From assembly GCA_014695325.1 (NCBI GenBank), contig JACJNZ010000055.1, forward strand, positions 186,001-250,000: a stretch of 64,000 nt of DNA, read 5' to 3'. The DNA comes from Cyanobacteria bacterium FACHB-502. GTDB lineage: Bacteria; Cyanobacteriota; Cyanobacteriia; Elainellales; Elainellaceae. The notes beneath the pieces were generated by a model that saw only the letters and a program-made list of their open reading frames with translations, did no database searches and was not told where the DNA came from. This document shows, piece after piece, positions 46,014 through 55,328 of the stretch (the first letter of the stretch is position 1; each line of letters starts with the position of its first letter). A program made the position numbers and the translations under genes.

Positions 46014-47450
46014 ATGAGTCAACAATCCCAGAGGGGGAACTGCGTCGCACCGTCCTCCCAGACGATTTCCTCGATCACTGCGTCATCCGCTTCTTCGCTG
46101 CATCCGCTCTTGCAGGCTGCCCTGGAGAATCTTGATGTGCAGCTTGAGGAAGAGTTGACTCGCTATCGGCGACAGCAACGCCTACAGCCAGAAACCATTC
46201 GGCGTAAATCCAGTTTTGCCAGCTCGAAACTGCTTCAACAGCCAGCAGGTCTTCAGCTTCCGCAGGTTCCTGCCCCAACGCCGGCATCGCCCGATGGGAC
46301 TCCTCTTGTACCAAACGGTTCGCCCATCAGCATTGCCCCATCCATTCCGATCGACCCTGCTGCTGTCGACCCCGCTGCCCCGGAATCCCCCACTGCTCCC
46401 TCAGCAGAAGTAGCTCAGCTTGCGACCTTAGAAGCAGGGTTGAGAACCGATTCGCTCCAGTTGCCCGATGCAGAGCCATCCGCCCCCGAAGACTATCTCG
46501 CCTCCAGCGAAGAACTGCTTCGCAGCATTGCCGAAGAAGATCCACAGCAGCGCGTTGCTCAGCCCGATCGTCTGCTAGATACCCTGCTCACGCCGCTGGG
46601 CATTGGGTCACTGCTGCTACTGCTACTCTCCACCGCGACGCTGGGCTATCTGGTAATGAACCCAACCAGTCTCGGCTTTCTCTCGGCTCAAAAGCCAGCC
46701 GCAGATTCACCTAATGCTACCCCTAATGCTGCTCCCGCCCAGCCGTCTCCGGTTCCCGGCGTAATTGTCGCACCCTCTCCAAACCTAGCTGCAAAAGAGT
46801 TTGTTGAACTGAACCTGAACACGCTCAGCACACTACCCAAGCCTAGCCCAACCGCCCCGCAGAAACCGTCTGCCAGCCCTTCTCCCCAGGCTGCAAACAG
46901 ACCCTTAGAACCGCTCATTCCACCTGCAACAAATCGCTCTGGAACAGGCAGCTCTGGGGCAAGCAGCAATGAGCTAGCCACAGTCATCGTTCCACCTGAG
47001 CCTGCGGTGATGGCTCCTGCTCCCGCTGAAAATTTCCGTCCTGCTGCATCCAGCCCCCGGCGGTCGGCTTCTGCGCCATCCCAGTCTTCCGGGCAATCAT
47101 CGCTTCGGGAAACTGCAGAGCAGCCGACTTCACCTGTTGCCCAACCCGCTGTATCGGCTCCTGCTCCTGCTCCCGCCAGTGAACCTGCCCCCCGTGCTGA
47201 AAGTCCGGCTCCTGCGGTGGCAGCCAATCCTTCGTCCGGGCAATCGAATTACTACTATGTTGTGACTCCCTACCGCAGCGACTCTGACCTAAATCAGGTA
47301 CAGGAAGCCGTTCCCGATGCCTATGTGCGGAACTTTTCTGATGGAGCCAGTGTGCAAATGGGGGCGTTTAGCGATCAGTCTAAGGCACAGGAGCGAGTTC
47401 AGGAACTTCAGCAGCAGGGGATTGAGGCGGAGGTGAAAGCGCCGGAGTGA
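46014..47450 (+). CDS. SPOR-domain membrane protein
   Basis: 478 residues from the ATG at 46014, preceded by AGGAGT at seven bases. The N-terminal part is soluble (residues 1-190), with a basic helical stretch ELTRYRRQQRLQPETIRR. A transmembrane segment (about 192-215, LGIGSLLLLLLSTATLGYLV) is followed by a long Pro/Ala/Ser-rich linker (220-400). The C-terminal SPOR domain (about 405-478) includes YYYVVTPYRSDSDLNQVQEA, VQMGAFSDQSKAQERVQELQ and GIEAEVKAP. SPOR domains bind denuded peptidoglycan at the septum, so it may be a cell-division or wall-associated protein (inference). It is divergent from the DUF721 gene. Confidence 0.85.
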   Translation: MSQQSQRGNCVAPSSQTISSITASSASSLHPLLQAALENLDVQLEEELTRYRRQQRLQPETIRRKSSFASSKLLQQPAGLQLPQVPAPTPASPDGTPLVPNGSPISIAPSIPIDPAAVDPAAPESPTAPSAEVAQLATLEAGLRTDSLQLPDAEPSAPEDYLASSEELLRSIAEEDPQQRVAQPDRLLDTLLTPLGIGSLLLLLLSTATLGYLVMNPTSLGFLSAQKPAADSPNATPNAAPAQPSPVPGVIVAPSPNLAAKEFVELNLNTLSTLPKPSPTAPQKPSASPSPQAANRPLEPLIPPATNRSGTGSSGASSNELATVIVPPEPAVMAPAPAENFRPAASSPRRSASAPSQSSGQSSLRETAEQPTSPVAQPAVSAPAPAPASEPAPRAESPAPAVAANPSSGQSNYYYVVTPYRSDSDLNQVQEAVPDAYVRNFSDGASVQMGAFSDQSKAQERVQELQQQGIEAEVKAPE

Positions 47451-47496
47451 GAATGGATGGGTAGGATAAGGGGCAGTGTAAAAGCTTTCACGCTAT

Positions 47497-48582
47497 TCAA
47501 ACTGTCTCTAATATAGGGGAAGTTTTTAGGTCGGCGATCGTCCTCGTGCCGGTACAAAATAAAACGGTGGTTAGCTCTGCTTTCAGGGCTGTGACCAGTT
47601 CTTGTAGGGCAGTTTCTGAGTCGGCGGCGGCTTGCAGGAAGGGCAGGGCTAGACCACCCAGATCAGCACCCAGGGCGATCGTTTTTGCCACGTCGAGTCC
47701 ATGACGGAGTCCGCCGGAAGCAATCAGGGGCAGGGTGGGAGCGATCGATCGGACGGCGAGAATGCAGTCTGCGGTGGGAATGCCCCAGTTGGCAAAGGTT
47801 TCGCCCAGACGACGCTGAAGGGGGTCTTTGGCGCGTCCACTTTCGACTTTTGCCCAGGAGGTTCCACCTGCCCCGGCGACATCGATCGCCCCCACTCCGG
47901 CTTCGAGCAGCCGCTTTGCCATTGCCGCAGAAATGCCGTTGCCGACTTCTTTCGCAATCACAGGAACGGGCAGTTTGGCGCAAAGCTGGGCAATTTTGTC
48001 GAGCAGTCCGTGAAAGTTGGTGTCACCTTTGGTCTGCACCGCCTCCTGGAGCGGATTGAGGTGCAAAATCAGCGCGTCGGCTTCCAGCCAGTCGATCGCT
48101 TTTTGGCATTCTTCAATCCCGTAGCCGTAGTTCAACTGAACGGCTCCCAGGTTAGCAAACAGCAAGATATCGGGGGCAACCGATCGCACGGCAAAACTCG
48201 ATCGCACTTCTGGCTTTTCGATCGACACGCGCTGCGACCCTACGCCCATTGCCAGCCCGTATTCCTGCGCGGCTTCCGCTAAGCGATAGTTAATCGTCTG
48301 TGCCAGCTCGGTTCCCCCGGTCATTGAGGAAATCAGCAGCGGTGCGCCCAGCGTTTTACCTAAGAAATTTGTCCTGAGGTCAATCTCACGACGATCGAGT
48401 TCAGGCAGACAGCAGTGAATAAAGCGATAGCGTTCCAGTCCGGTCGTCTGGCGAAACTGCACATCGTCTTCCAGACAAACCCGCAGATGATCCGCTTTAC
48501 GTGCCTGAGTGATTTCAGCTTCTGCGGGAGCTGCACTGGGAGAAATTTGACGGTTGGGGTGAGAACTGCGAGATAAAGTCAC
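47497..48582 (-). CDS. fni: Isopentenyl-diphosphate delta-isomerase, type 2
   Basis: 361 residues. This FMN- and NADPH-dependent enzyme interconverts IPP and DMAPP in isoprenoid and carotenoid synthesis. Features: the N-terminal [35 protein letters not shown] (FMN-binding), [66 protein letters not shown] and [20 protein letters not shown]. All are in the order expected for the family. Type 2 isomerase is normal in cyanobacteria. It is a single gene, with pyrR upstream on the same strand. Confidence 0.96.
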   Translation of the reverse strand: MTLSRSSHPNRQISPSAAPAEAEITQARKADHLRVCLEDDVQFRQTTGLERYRFIHCCLPELDRREIDLRTNFLGKTLGAPLLISSMTGGTELAQTINYRLAEAAQEYGLAMGVGSQRVSIEKPEVRSSFAVRSVAPDILLFANLGAVQLNYGYGIEECQKAIDWLEADALILHLNPLQEAVQTKGDTNFHGLLDKIAQLCAKLPVPVIAKEVGNGISAAMAKRLLEAGVGAIDVAGAGGTSWAKVESGRAKDPLQRRLGETFANWGIPTADCILAVRSIAPTLPLIASGGLRHGLDVAKTIALGADLGGLALPFLQAAADSETALQELVTALKAELTTVLFCTGTRTIADLKTSPILETV

Positions 48583-48687
48583 GATCGTTGGAAACTGCGA
48601 GAAAACGTTGGCTTTCGCTAGTGTCTCACAGGATTAGAGCGATAAACCCCGTATCTTTTTTTTACGGTATTTGCAATCTTGAAAACG

Positions 48688-49233
48688 CTAAACTCCGCGT
48701 CGAGTCGTCAGCTCCACCGCATCGCGTCCATCGATCGCCTGAAGATAGACCTTGACCTGCTCATCTCTAGAAGTCGGCAGCTTTTTGCCCGTGAAATCAG
48801 GGTGGATCGGCAGTTCTCGATGCCCACGATCGACCAGCACTGCTAGCCAGATTGCTTCGGGTCTGCCATAGTCATGCACTGCATTTAATGCGGCTCGAAT
48901 CGTGCGTCCTTTAAAAATCACATCGTCCACCAGCACCACAATTTTTCCCGATAGGTCAAATGGGATCTCGGTTGTCTCTGGCGTTCGCAGATCGTTGCGA
49001 TCGAGGTCATCCCGGTAAAAGGTAATGTCGAGTGCGCCGATCGGAACCCGCACCTGCTCCAGCACCTCGATCTGACGCGCCAGCAGCTCCGCCATCGGCA
49101 CACCTCGCGTATAAATGCCCAGAAGCACCAGCTTCGACAAATCATCTGCCCGCTCCACAATCTGAGAAGCCAGACGAGTTAGGGTGCGGCGCAATTCGTC
49201 AGCAGATAGGATTTCGACCAGTTCGGAAGACAT
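48688..49233 (-). CDS. pyrR: PyrR: pyrimidine operon regulator / uracil phosphoribosyltransferase
   Basis: 181 residues from the ATG at 49233. The longer frame upstream (to 49347) is low-complexity and unlikely to be translated. Family features: [40 protein letters not shown], the PRPP-binding loop [20 protein letters not shown], and the end [20 protein letters not shown]. It acts as an RNA-binding attenuator in some bacteria and as a weak uracil phosphoribosyltransferase. No pyr biosynthetic genes or attenuator are nearby, so enzymatic or other roles remain open. A T-rich hairpin (CCGTA-TACGG, 48648-48664) lies between its 3' end and the fni start. Confidence 0.93.
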   Translation of the reverse strand: MSSELVEILSADELRRTLTRLASQIVERADDLSKLVLLGIYTRGVPMAELLARQIEVLEQVRVPIGALDITFYRDDLDRNDLRTPETTEIPFDLSGKIVVLVDDVIFKGRTIRAALNAVHDYGRPEAIWLAVLVDRGHRELPIHPDFTGKKLPTSRDEQVKVYLQAIDGRDAVELTTRRGV

Positions 49234-49446
49234 GGGGGTGGGGAGTGGGGGACTTGTGAATATTTTAAGGGGTGCGGGGATGGGGAGTAGAAGCGTAGGA
49301 GAGTAGAAGCGTAGGGGGCGGGTAATATTAAAACCTGGAGATTGCATAATGGCATAGTGGACTGAGACCCACGCTCCCCCTTCACGCCCTCACCCACTCA
49401 CCCCTGCTCACGCACCCCCCACTCATCCACCCCGCCACCCTCCAAC
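49234..49446. other. Pyrimidine-rich low-complexity spacer
   Basis: 213 bp between divergent genes with an unusual C-rich skew, including CCCTCACCCACTCACCCC and a purine-rich stretch GGGGGTGGGGAGTGGGGGAC opposite. Such runs could form unusual DNA structure. No promoter is recognised. Confidence 0.45.
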
Positions 49447-52002
49447 ATGACCGCCCTCCCCGATCGCCCTACTCCCGATTCTGAACCATCGCTCCAGGGT
49501 TTAACGCAGCAAGAAGTCATTGCACGACGGGCTGCGGGACAGGGCAATGTTGCGCCGCTGAAAACGAGCCGCTCCTATAGTCAGATTCTTCGCGAGAACT
49601 TGTTTACGGTAATTAATTTCATTTTCTTTGCGATCAGCCTGGTGATGTTTCTGCTGCAGCGGGTAGGGGATGGAATTTTGGTGGTGGTGGTGATTTTTGG
49701 TGGGGTGCTGGTGAGTATTTATCAGGAAATTTGGGCGAAGCGGCAGCTCGATCGCATTGCACTGTTAAACCGTCCACAGGCAACGGTGATTCGGGAAGGG
49801 CAGGAATCGGAAATTGATCCGAGTGAGATTGTGCTAGGGGATATTTTGATTGCGCGTCCAGGCGACCAGTTGGTGGTGGATGGGGCGATCGTCGGTACGG
49901 GACGCATGGAAGTCGATGAATCGCTGCTGACAGGCGAATCGGATCTGATTCCTAAACAGAAGAATGCTCTCGTATATTCGGGCAGCTTTTGTGTGAGTGG
50001 CACTGCCTGCTACGAGGCGCAAAAAGTGGGGAGCGAGACGCTGGCTTATCGGCTAATGGCAGAGGCGCGAGCATTTCGGCGACGGTTTACGCCGCTTCAG
50101 GTGGAAATCAATGTGGTGATTCGCGTGTTTATGCTGATCGCCTGCTTTTTGTGGGTGCTAGTGGGCATTAGCTTTCTCAGCAGCCGCTATTCGCTAAATG
50201 AGATTGTGCAGCGGTTTGCGGTGATTGCCGGACTCGTGCCTGCCGGACTGCTGCTAGCAATCACGCTGGCGTATGGGTTAGGCGCGGTGCGAATGGTCGG
50301 TCAGGATGTGCTGATCCAGCAGGCGAACGCGGTGGAATCCCTTAGTAATGTAGATACGCTGTGTCTCGACAAGACGGGAACGCTGACAACTAATCAGATC
50401 CAGCTTGAGGAGGTTTATCCGGTGGCTTCATCGTTGGGTGAAGGGATCAGTGCTGATCAGGGTTCCGAAGGGGGGATTGCTCCGCCAAATAAAGCCGAGC
50501 CAGATAAAGCCGAGCTAGATAAAGCAGAAATTGTGGCACAGCTTGCCGACTATGCTGCCAGTGTCACCGCTGGAAACCGCACCAGTGAGGCGATCGCCTT
50601 GGCATATCCCGGCAAAACCCGATTGCTGAAAGCCGAATTGCCCTTTTCGTCTGCCCGTAAGTGGAGTGCGATCGCGTTGGATGATGAGATGCGCCGGGGA
50701 ATTTACGTGCTGGGTGCGCCAGAGGCACTGTCTCGCTATCTGACGTTGACAGGTGAAATGCTGGACTTTATTCAGTCGGGAGCAGAGCAGGGGTTGCGGG
50801 TGGTGCTGTTTGCCTATTATCCTGACCCGACGCTGCTGAGTGCGGATGTGGCTGAGCTGCCGATCGGGTTACAGCCTTTGGCTCTGCTGCGGTTTAGCGA
50901 TCGGCTGCGTCCAGAAGCGTATGAAACGCTGAAAGGATTTGCCCGTGCCGGGATCGAAGTGAAGATCATTTCGGGAGACAATCCGCACACGGTGGCAGCC
51001 CTGGCAAAACAGGCGGGTTTACGCGAAATTCGATCGGTGTCGGGCGCGCAGCTTGCAGAATTAGATGAGGCGCAGTTTGCCCAGGCAGCCCGAGAAGGCA
51101 CGGTGTTTGGCCGCGTTACGCCAGAACAAAAGGCGTTGCTGGTGAAGCATCTGCGGCAATCGGGGCGCTATGTGGCCATGATCGGGGACGGGGTGAACGA
51201 TGTGCTGTCACTGAAGCAAGCAGATCTGGCGATCGCGATGGAAAGCGGCAGTAAAGCGACTCGCGGCGTTGCAGATATTGTGCTGCTGAAAGATTCGTTT
51301 GGGGCGTTGCCCCGTGCCTTTCGGGAAGGACAATGTATTCGTAACGGCATTCAAGATGTGCTGAAACTGTTTCTGGTTCGTACGTTTTGCGTCACGCTGC
51401 TGATTTTTGCAACGGCGATCGTCACCGAAAGCTTTCCGCTGCAAAACAAGCAAAGTGCGATCGTGGCTTTAATCGGTGTAGGGTTTCCCACTATGTTTCT
51501 GCCAATCTGGGCAAAGCCGGGACTGCTGCCGCGCCGGAGTATGGTGCGATCGATGCTGCATTTTGTGATTCCTTCGACGCTGACGCTCACCCTGGTATCG
51601 CTGCTGGTCTATCTCTTTTATCTGGTGGTTGCGGTGCTGAATCTGCCGCCTGGATCGGACTTAACCCAGGTGAACTATGCAATTCCGCGCAGTGCCCTGG
51701 TCACAATTTTGATTATGGGTCAACTGCTGCTGCTGCCTTTTCTGAAGCCGCCTAACCGTGCCTGGGTCGGAGGAGAACCACTGAGCCGCGACTGGCGATA
51801 TTCGATCGTGTCAGGGGTGCTGCTGATAGGATACTTCCTGATCGTGTCAATCCCATCGCTGAGCCGCTTTTTTGAGCTTTATCCGCTGGGGGCAGTCAAC
51901 TATTTGTTTATTGGGCTGGTGGCGATCGAGTGGTGTTTTATTTTGCGATCGATCTGGCGCAGTCGATTTTTCGATCGATTCCTGGGGATTGATTTGAGCT
52001 GA
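49447..52002 (+). CDS. Cation-transporting P-type ATPase, CtpE-like
   Basis: 851 residues. P-type ATPase motifs are intact: actuator VDESLLTGESDLIPKQ, phosphorylation DKTGTLTTNQIQLEE, and hinge MIGDGVNDVLSLKQADLAIA. Membrane segments M1-M2 lie near residues 45-90, M3-M4 at about 220-275, and M5-M10 at about 640-845. The M4 segment reads AGLVPAGLLLAITLAYGL, where P2-type calcium pumps and CtpE have P-E-G-L, so the acidic ligand Glu is Ala. Overall it resembles mycobacterial CtpE and related calcium or cation pumps, but the ion is uncertain. The short LDKAELDKAE-like insert (about 345-360) is repetitive. No neighbour suggests the ion. Confidence 0.9.
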   Translation: MTALPDRPTPDSEPSLQGLTQQEVIARRAAGQGNVAPLKTSRSYSQILRENLFTVINFIFFAISLVMFLLQRVGDGILVVVVIFGGVLVSIYQEIWAKRQLDRIALLNRPQATVIREGQESEIDPSEIVLGDILIARPGDQLVVDGAIVGTGRMEVDESLLTGESDLIPKQKNALVYSGSFCVSGTACYEAQKVGSETLAYRLMAEARAFRRRFTPLQVEINVVIRVFMLIACFLWVLVGISFLSSRYSLNEIVQRFAVIAGLVPAGLLLAITLAYGLGAVRMVGQDVLIQQANAVESLSNVDTLCLDKTGTLTTNQIQLEEVYPVASSLGEGISADQGSEGGIAPPNKAEPDKAELDKAEIVAQLADYAASVTAGNRTSEAIALAYPGKTRLLKAELPFSSARKWSAIALDDEMRRGIYVLGAPEALSRYLTLTGEMLDFIQSGAEQGLRVVLFAYYPDPTLLSADVAELPIGLQPLALLRFSDRLRPEAYETLKGFARAGIEVKIISGDNPHTVAALAKQAGLREIRSVSGAQLAELDEAQFAQAAREGTVFGRVTPEQKALLVKHLRQSGRYVAMIGDGVNDVLSLKQADLAIAMESGSKATRGVADIVLLKDSFGALPRAFREGQCIRNGIQDVLKLFLVRTFCVTLLIFATAIVTESFPLQNKQSAIVALIGVGFPTMFLPIWAKPGLLPRRSMVRSMLHFVIPSTLTLTLVSLLVYLFYLVVAVLNLPPGSDLTQVNYAIPRSALVTILIMGQLLLLPFLKPPNRAWVGGEPLSRDWRYSIVSGVLLIGYFLIVSIPSLSRFFELYPLGAVNYLFIGLVAIEWCFILRSIWRSRFFDRFLGIDLS

Positions 52003-52233
52003 AAAAGAATTTGAGCCAGAAGAAGGATTTGAGCTAGCAAGATAAGGGGATCAAGCGATCCCACGACTTCCCTTCGCGAATCTATCGTAAAGTGATGAGT
52101 CAATCATCCCAATGGCAGAAACTAAGGAAATTTGGATTGATTAAACTGAACCCATTCAAAACTGCTTAACGGGTATCAAAAGTTCGTCAAGATACTTAAT
52201 TAAGTTTCAAAGTTCTTTTGGCAGAGTGGGTTT
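52003..52233. other. Intergenic spacer with no supported gene
   Basis: 231 bp after the ATPase, with direct GATTTGAGC repeats around 51994-52035 (ATTTGAGCTG, ATTTGAGCCA, ATTTGAGCTA). The rest holds the likely promoter of the receiver gene. Confidence 0.4.
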
Positions 52234-52647
52234 ATGGTGAGGATTGCAATTGTTGATGACAACGAGGGCTGGTGCTTTGCGCTAGAAATTGCGCTGCGTC
52301 GGCGGGGCTATGAGACACAGGCGTTTTGTGATCCCTGGCAGTTTCTTCAGTGTGCCGATCAGTTTGATGTGGCGATCGTAGACTTTTGCATTCCTGCGCC
52401 ACGATATCAGCTTGAGTTAGATGGGATATCGCTGATTCGGCAGGTCAAAGAAAAGTTTGTTCATTCCCCGCTGCTGCTGCTGATTTCCTCTTATTTTCCA
52501 GATGATGCTGGCGAAACGCTTGGGGCGTTATGTGAAGAGGCGGATCGGATAATGCCTCGTCCCTCCGGGATTGATCAATTGCTGGACCCGGTTGAAAAAC
52601 TGCTTGCCCAGCGGTCGGCTTCTCGCTCTCGTTCCTCGGTGGCTTAG
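52234..52647 (+). CDS. Stand-alone response-regulator receiver domain
   Basis: 137 residues. The receiver fold is clear: acidic pair IAIVDDNEGWCFALEIAL (Asp8, Asp9), phospho-acceptor in DVAIVDFCIPAPRY (Asp about 50), and the switch region LLLLISSYFPDDAG with Ser for Thr. The conserved Lys of the K-P motif reads MPRPSG, so it is Arg. It has no output domain. Altered switch residues suggest it may act by binding without normal phosphotransfer (inference). It is convergent with the 704-residue HTH protein; no histidine kinase is adjacent in an operon. Confidence 0.87.
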   Translation: MVRIAIVDDNEGWCFALEIALRRRGYETQAFCDPWQFLQCADQFDVAIVDFCIPAPRYQLELDGISLIRQVKEKFVHSPLLLLISSYFPDDAGETLGALCEEADRIMPRPSGIDQLLDPVEKLLAQRSASRSRSSVA

Positions 52648-52709
52648 AGCTTCTGCGGCTTAACTCCCTTGCAGCTTGAAGCCTTTGCAGCTTAAAGGCT
52701 TTTGCCACG

Positions 52710-54824
52710 CTACAAATGCAGCAGCTTTCTCAGGCGCGACTCTAGCTCAGGCGTAATCACTCGATCGCCCCGCTCCAGCTTGCCGATGTAGTCTGCGCTG
52801 AGGTCAAGAAATCCGCCTAGCTCCTTCCGGCTCCAGCCCAGTTGCTCTCTAGCAATCCGCACTTGATCGCCCGTCAATTCTTCTACAGGGGGCAGTTCAA
52901 GCAGTTTGGGCTTGCGGGGTTCTTTCATTTTGCCCAGCAGTTCCGGGATCGGGTGAGGCGGTTTGATCGTGAGCTTGGCTTGCAGCAGGCGATCGATCAC
53001 TTTCACTTTGCGCCAGTCGTCGGGTTTGGGGGCAGTGCTGCCGGGTTGCAGCCAGTCGGGATAGGTAGCGGGATCGTATTCAATTTGCCAGCCCAGGCTA
53101 AGCAATAGTTTAATGGCGCGGTTCCAGCGGTTTTTGAGGTCGCGTGCCCGGTGTTTGTCCTGCAAAGCTTTTTCAATTTCGGTGCGAGGCAACACTTCTT
53201 CCAGCAAGCTGACCACGCGATAGTCGTAGGGATTTTGATTATGTACCCGAATCCGCGCATCCAGCGTTAATTGAATTGCCAATCGCAACGCCATCTCGTG
53301 ATGATAGGGGTCGATTTTCAGAATATCTTTTGCCAGGTAGCCAAACTGATGCAGGGCTTCTTTGGCTCGGCTACCAGCACGGTTCAGAAAATGCTTGGTC
53401 CACAGTCCCGGGCTGACCGTGATATACACTTCGTCCGGCTTCTCAATCTTGCCGCTCACCCAGTCAAACTGACCGTGCAAATCGATCAAGACATCCCACA
53501 TACGACCGATCGGCGTACTAGCATCGATCGGTCGTTTGCCCCGTCCCTCGATCCACACCGATTTCACCAGCAAACAGGACAGTGCGTAGGCAGTCGTCGC
53601 TACGGCATTGCGCTTATCGGGCAGGCTAGTGCTGTGGTTGCGATCCCAGCCCAACAGATGAATCATATCGCTGGCTTTCAGCGTAAAGGTGCTCTTCCAC
53701 GGCTCATCTTCTTCCATGGTGCGGGCGGCAAAAATAAGCTGAAGCTTGACGGTATCAAAACCGAATTTGTTGATAATTTGCTCGGCAGCTTCCCAGGGCA
53801 GCAATGCAATATCACCAGGATTAGTAATGTAATGTTCAATGTAGTTATTCGGATTGGTTTTGCTGCGGTAGCGAAAGACAGCAAGCCGCTCAGCGTTTTC
53901 TTCCCAGAGGTCGGGGCGCAACTGAGCACGAATGCTGCTGGCGATCGGGATCGCGGTTGGAATCACCGAAATCGGGTCAAGGGTCAAACGGGTGCTGGTG
54001 ATTAAAACGGGCTTTTGCCGCAGACCCAGCAGCTTATCCATTTCCTGGAGCGAACAGTTGGGCAGATTGAATCCCTGAAGAATCTTTTTAGTAATCTCCT
54101 GACAGTAAATTTGTCCGAGTAAGCTAATGCGCTCTTGCAAAAGCGGCGGACATTCTAAAAGCTGCGTTTGAATTTGTGCAACAAGCTGAGCCTGATCGGT
54201 CACGTTTTGTTCTACAAACTTATCTAGATTTTCGGCAATCCAGATCATCAAATTTGTGCCGATCGTCTTTGAAAAATCCTCCCAAAAGCCTGCATAGTTA
54301 AAAAACTCATCCAGTGAACTTTTCAGATAAGCATGAATCTTTTCCCGATTCAGATTTAGCTCAATTTTCTTTTCTCCGGTTTTGCGCTGCGTGATTCGCT
54401 TAAAGTGGGGCAGACTGCTATCGATCGCGTCGATTCCCTGCGTTTGAACTGTCACCTCAACTTTGTGCTGATACACCCGCAAAAGCTGCTGAAATAAATG
54501 CTCTGTGACTAAATCCGGCAGCGAAGATCGATCGCGCAAAATCATGATTAACTGATTCAGCGTCTCGACCGTTAACACCTCCTGCGTTAGACTTGCCCAA
54601 TCAATCCCTGAGCGAACTTTGGGTAAAAGTGGCTCAATCGCGATCGCTGCTGTGCCCAGGGCGATTGGCGTAGCCTTGACTGAGACTGGTGCATCTTCAG
54701 GTAAACTCTCTTCAGGCAGACTCTGCCGGAAAGCCAGGGGTGGCTCGTCCAAAACCGTCATCTCCGGCTCGAAGATATACAGATTTTCCCCAAACGGGCT
54801 GACTTCTGCAAAATTTTGTGCCAT
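52710..54824 (-). CDS. 704-residue protein of unknown function with C-terminal Cro/C1 HTH
   Basis: I do not recognise the whole protein. The ATG at 54824 follows GAGG by eight bases; a TTG at 54848 would add eight residues. The C-terminal end (about 645-704) is a Cro/C1-type HTH: LTGDQVRIAREQLGWSRKEL, LDLSADYIGKLERGDRVITP. The middle (about 290-560) is helical and basic, with FTLKASDMIHLLGWDRNHST and ALSCLLVKSVWIEGRGKRPI; these patterns resemble winged-helix regions of plasmid or phage replication initiators, but that is weak inference. The N-terminal part (1-280) is acidic and helical. It has no signal or membrane segment. It is not a simple phage repressor because of its size. Confidence 0.78.
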   Translation of the reverse strand: MAQNFAEVSPFGENLYIFEPEMTVLDEPPLAFRQSLPEESLPEDAPVSVKATPIALGTAAIAIEPLLPKVRSGIDWASLTQEVLTVETLNQLIMILRDRSSLPDLVTEHLFQQLLRVYQHKVEVTVQTQGIDAIDSSLPHFKRITQRKTGEKKIELNLNREKIHAYLKSSLDEFFNYAGFWEDFSKTIGTNLMIWIAENLDKFVEQNVTDQAQLVAQIQTQLLECPPLLQERISLLGQIYCQEITKKILQGFNLPNCSLQEMDKLLGLRQKPVLITSTRLTLDPISVIPTAIPIASSIRAQLRPDLWEENAERLAVFRYRSKTNPNNYIEHYITNPGDIALLPWEAAEQIINKFGFDTVKLQLIFAARTMEEDEPWKSTFTLKASDMIHLLGWDRNHSTSLPDKRNAVATTAYALSCLLVKSVWIEGRGKRPIDASTPIGRMWDVLIDLHGQFDWVSGKIEKPDEVYITVSPGLWTKHFLNRAGSRAKEALHQFGYLAKDILKIDPYHHEMALRLAIQLTLDARIRVHNQNPYDYRVVSLLEEVLPRTEIEKALQDKHRARDLKNRWNRAIKLLLSLGWQIEYDPATYPDWLQPGSTAPKPDDWRKVKVIDRLLQAKLTIKPPHPIPELLGKMKEPRKPKLLELPPVEELTGDQVRIAREQLGWSRKELGGFLDLSADYIGKLERGDRVITPELESRLRKLLHL

Positions 54825-55085
54825 GTCGATCGCCTCGCACTCTTCCAAAGGGAAAATCGCCCTGTTCTGCCTCTGAATACCTTACCGCAAGCTTCGAGCG
54901 ATGAAACAAGAGTGGAACTCGATCGCGTCTGTGTCTAGCGCGTCTATGTTTAGCGTCGAGAACCGCAAGAGTCTATCGCAAGATAGCTGAATTTCACCCT
55001 GGGACTGCAACTACACTAGAGCGCAACACGAGAATACAACCTGAAACACAACTGTTGTAGAGCGTGATTATTTCAAGGGAGAACA
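54825..55085. other. Shared upstream region of two divergent genes
   Basis: About 260 bp between the HTH protein and the small unknown gene. It contains a near-direct repeat GCGTCTGTGTCTAGCG/GCGTCTATGTTTAGCG (54925-54956) and a palindrome ACAACTGTTGT (55049-55059). Such sites are plausible autoregulatory targets for the HTH protein, but that is inference. Confidence 0.45.
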
Positions 55086-55328
55086 GTGAGTATGACGGTC
55101 AACGAATCAAGAAACGTGACTGAGCAAGTTGCTGAGGAAGATTGGTTTAGCCGGGGCAGAGCGGATGCGCTTATGGGATATTCCAAACAACCGCCTGAAA
55201 CCGACCCAGAGCAGTCAAGCCTGTATGACCTGGGCTACGGGGAAGGCAGTATTCAGCACTCGCTTGCCCAGAGGACGCTGGAGTCAGAAGATTCAGAATC
55301 CATTACTTCCGGCGATTCACCAAATTAG
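55086..55328 (+). CDS. Small acidic hypothetical protein
   Basis: 80 residues from GTG 55086, or 78 from ATG 55092. The site AGGGAG lies four bases before the GTG and ten before the ATG, so the start is uncertain. I recognise no family. The sequence is acidic and polar: EEDWFSRGRADALMGYSKQP, QSSLYDLGYGEGSIQ, and an Asp/Ser-rich end. The repeated Arg/Gly-Tyr pattern (GRADALMGY, LGYGEGSI) is reminiscent of small cyanobacterial nuclease-type regulators, but nothing firm can be said. Its end overlaps the kinase gene's end by 26 bp in convergent orientation. Confidence 0.6.
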   Translation: MSMTVNESRNVTEQVAEEDWFSRGRADALMGYSKQPPETDPEQSSLYDLGYGEGSIQHSLAQRTLESEDSESITSGDSPN

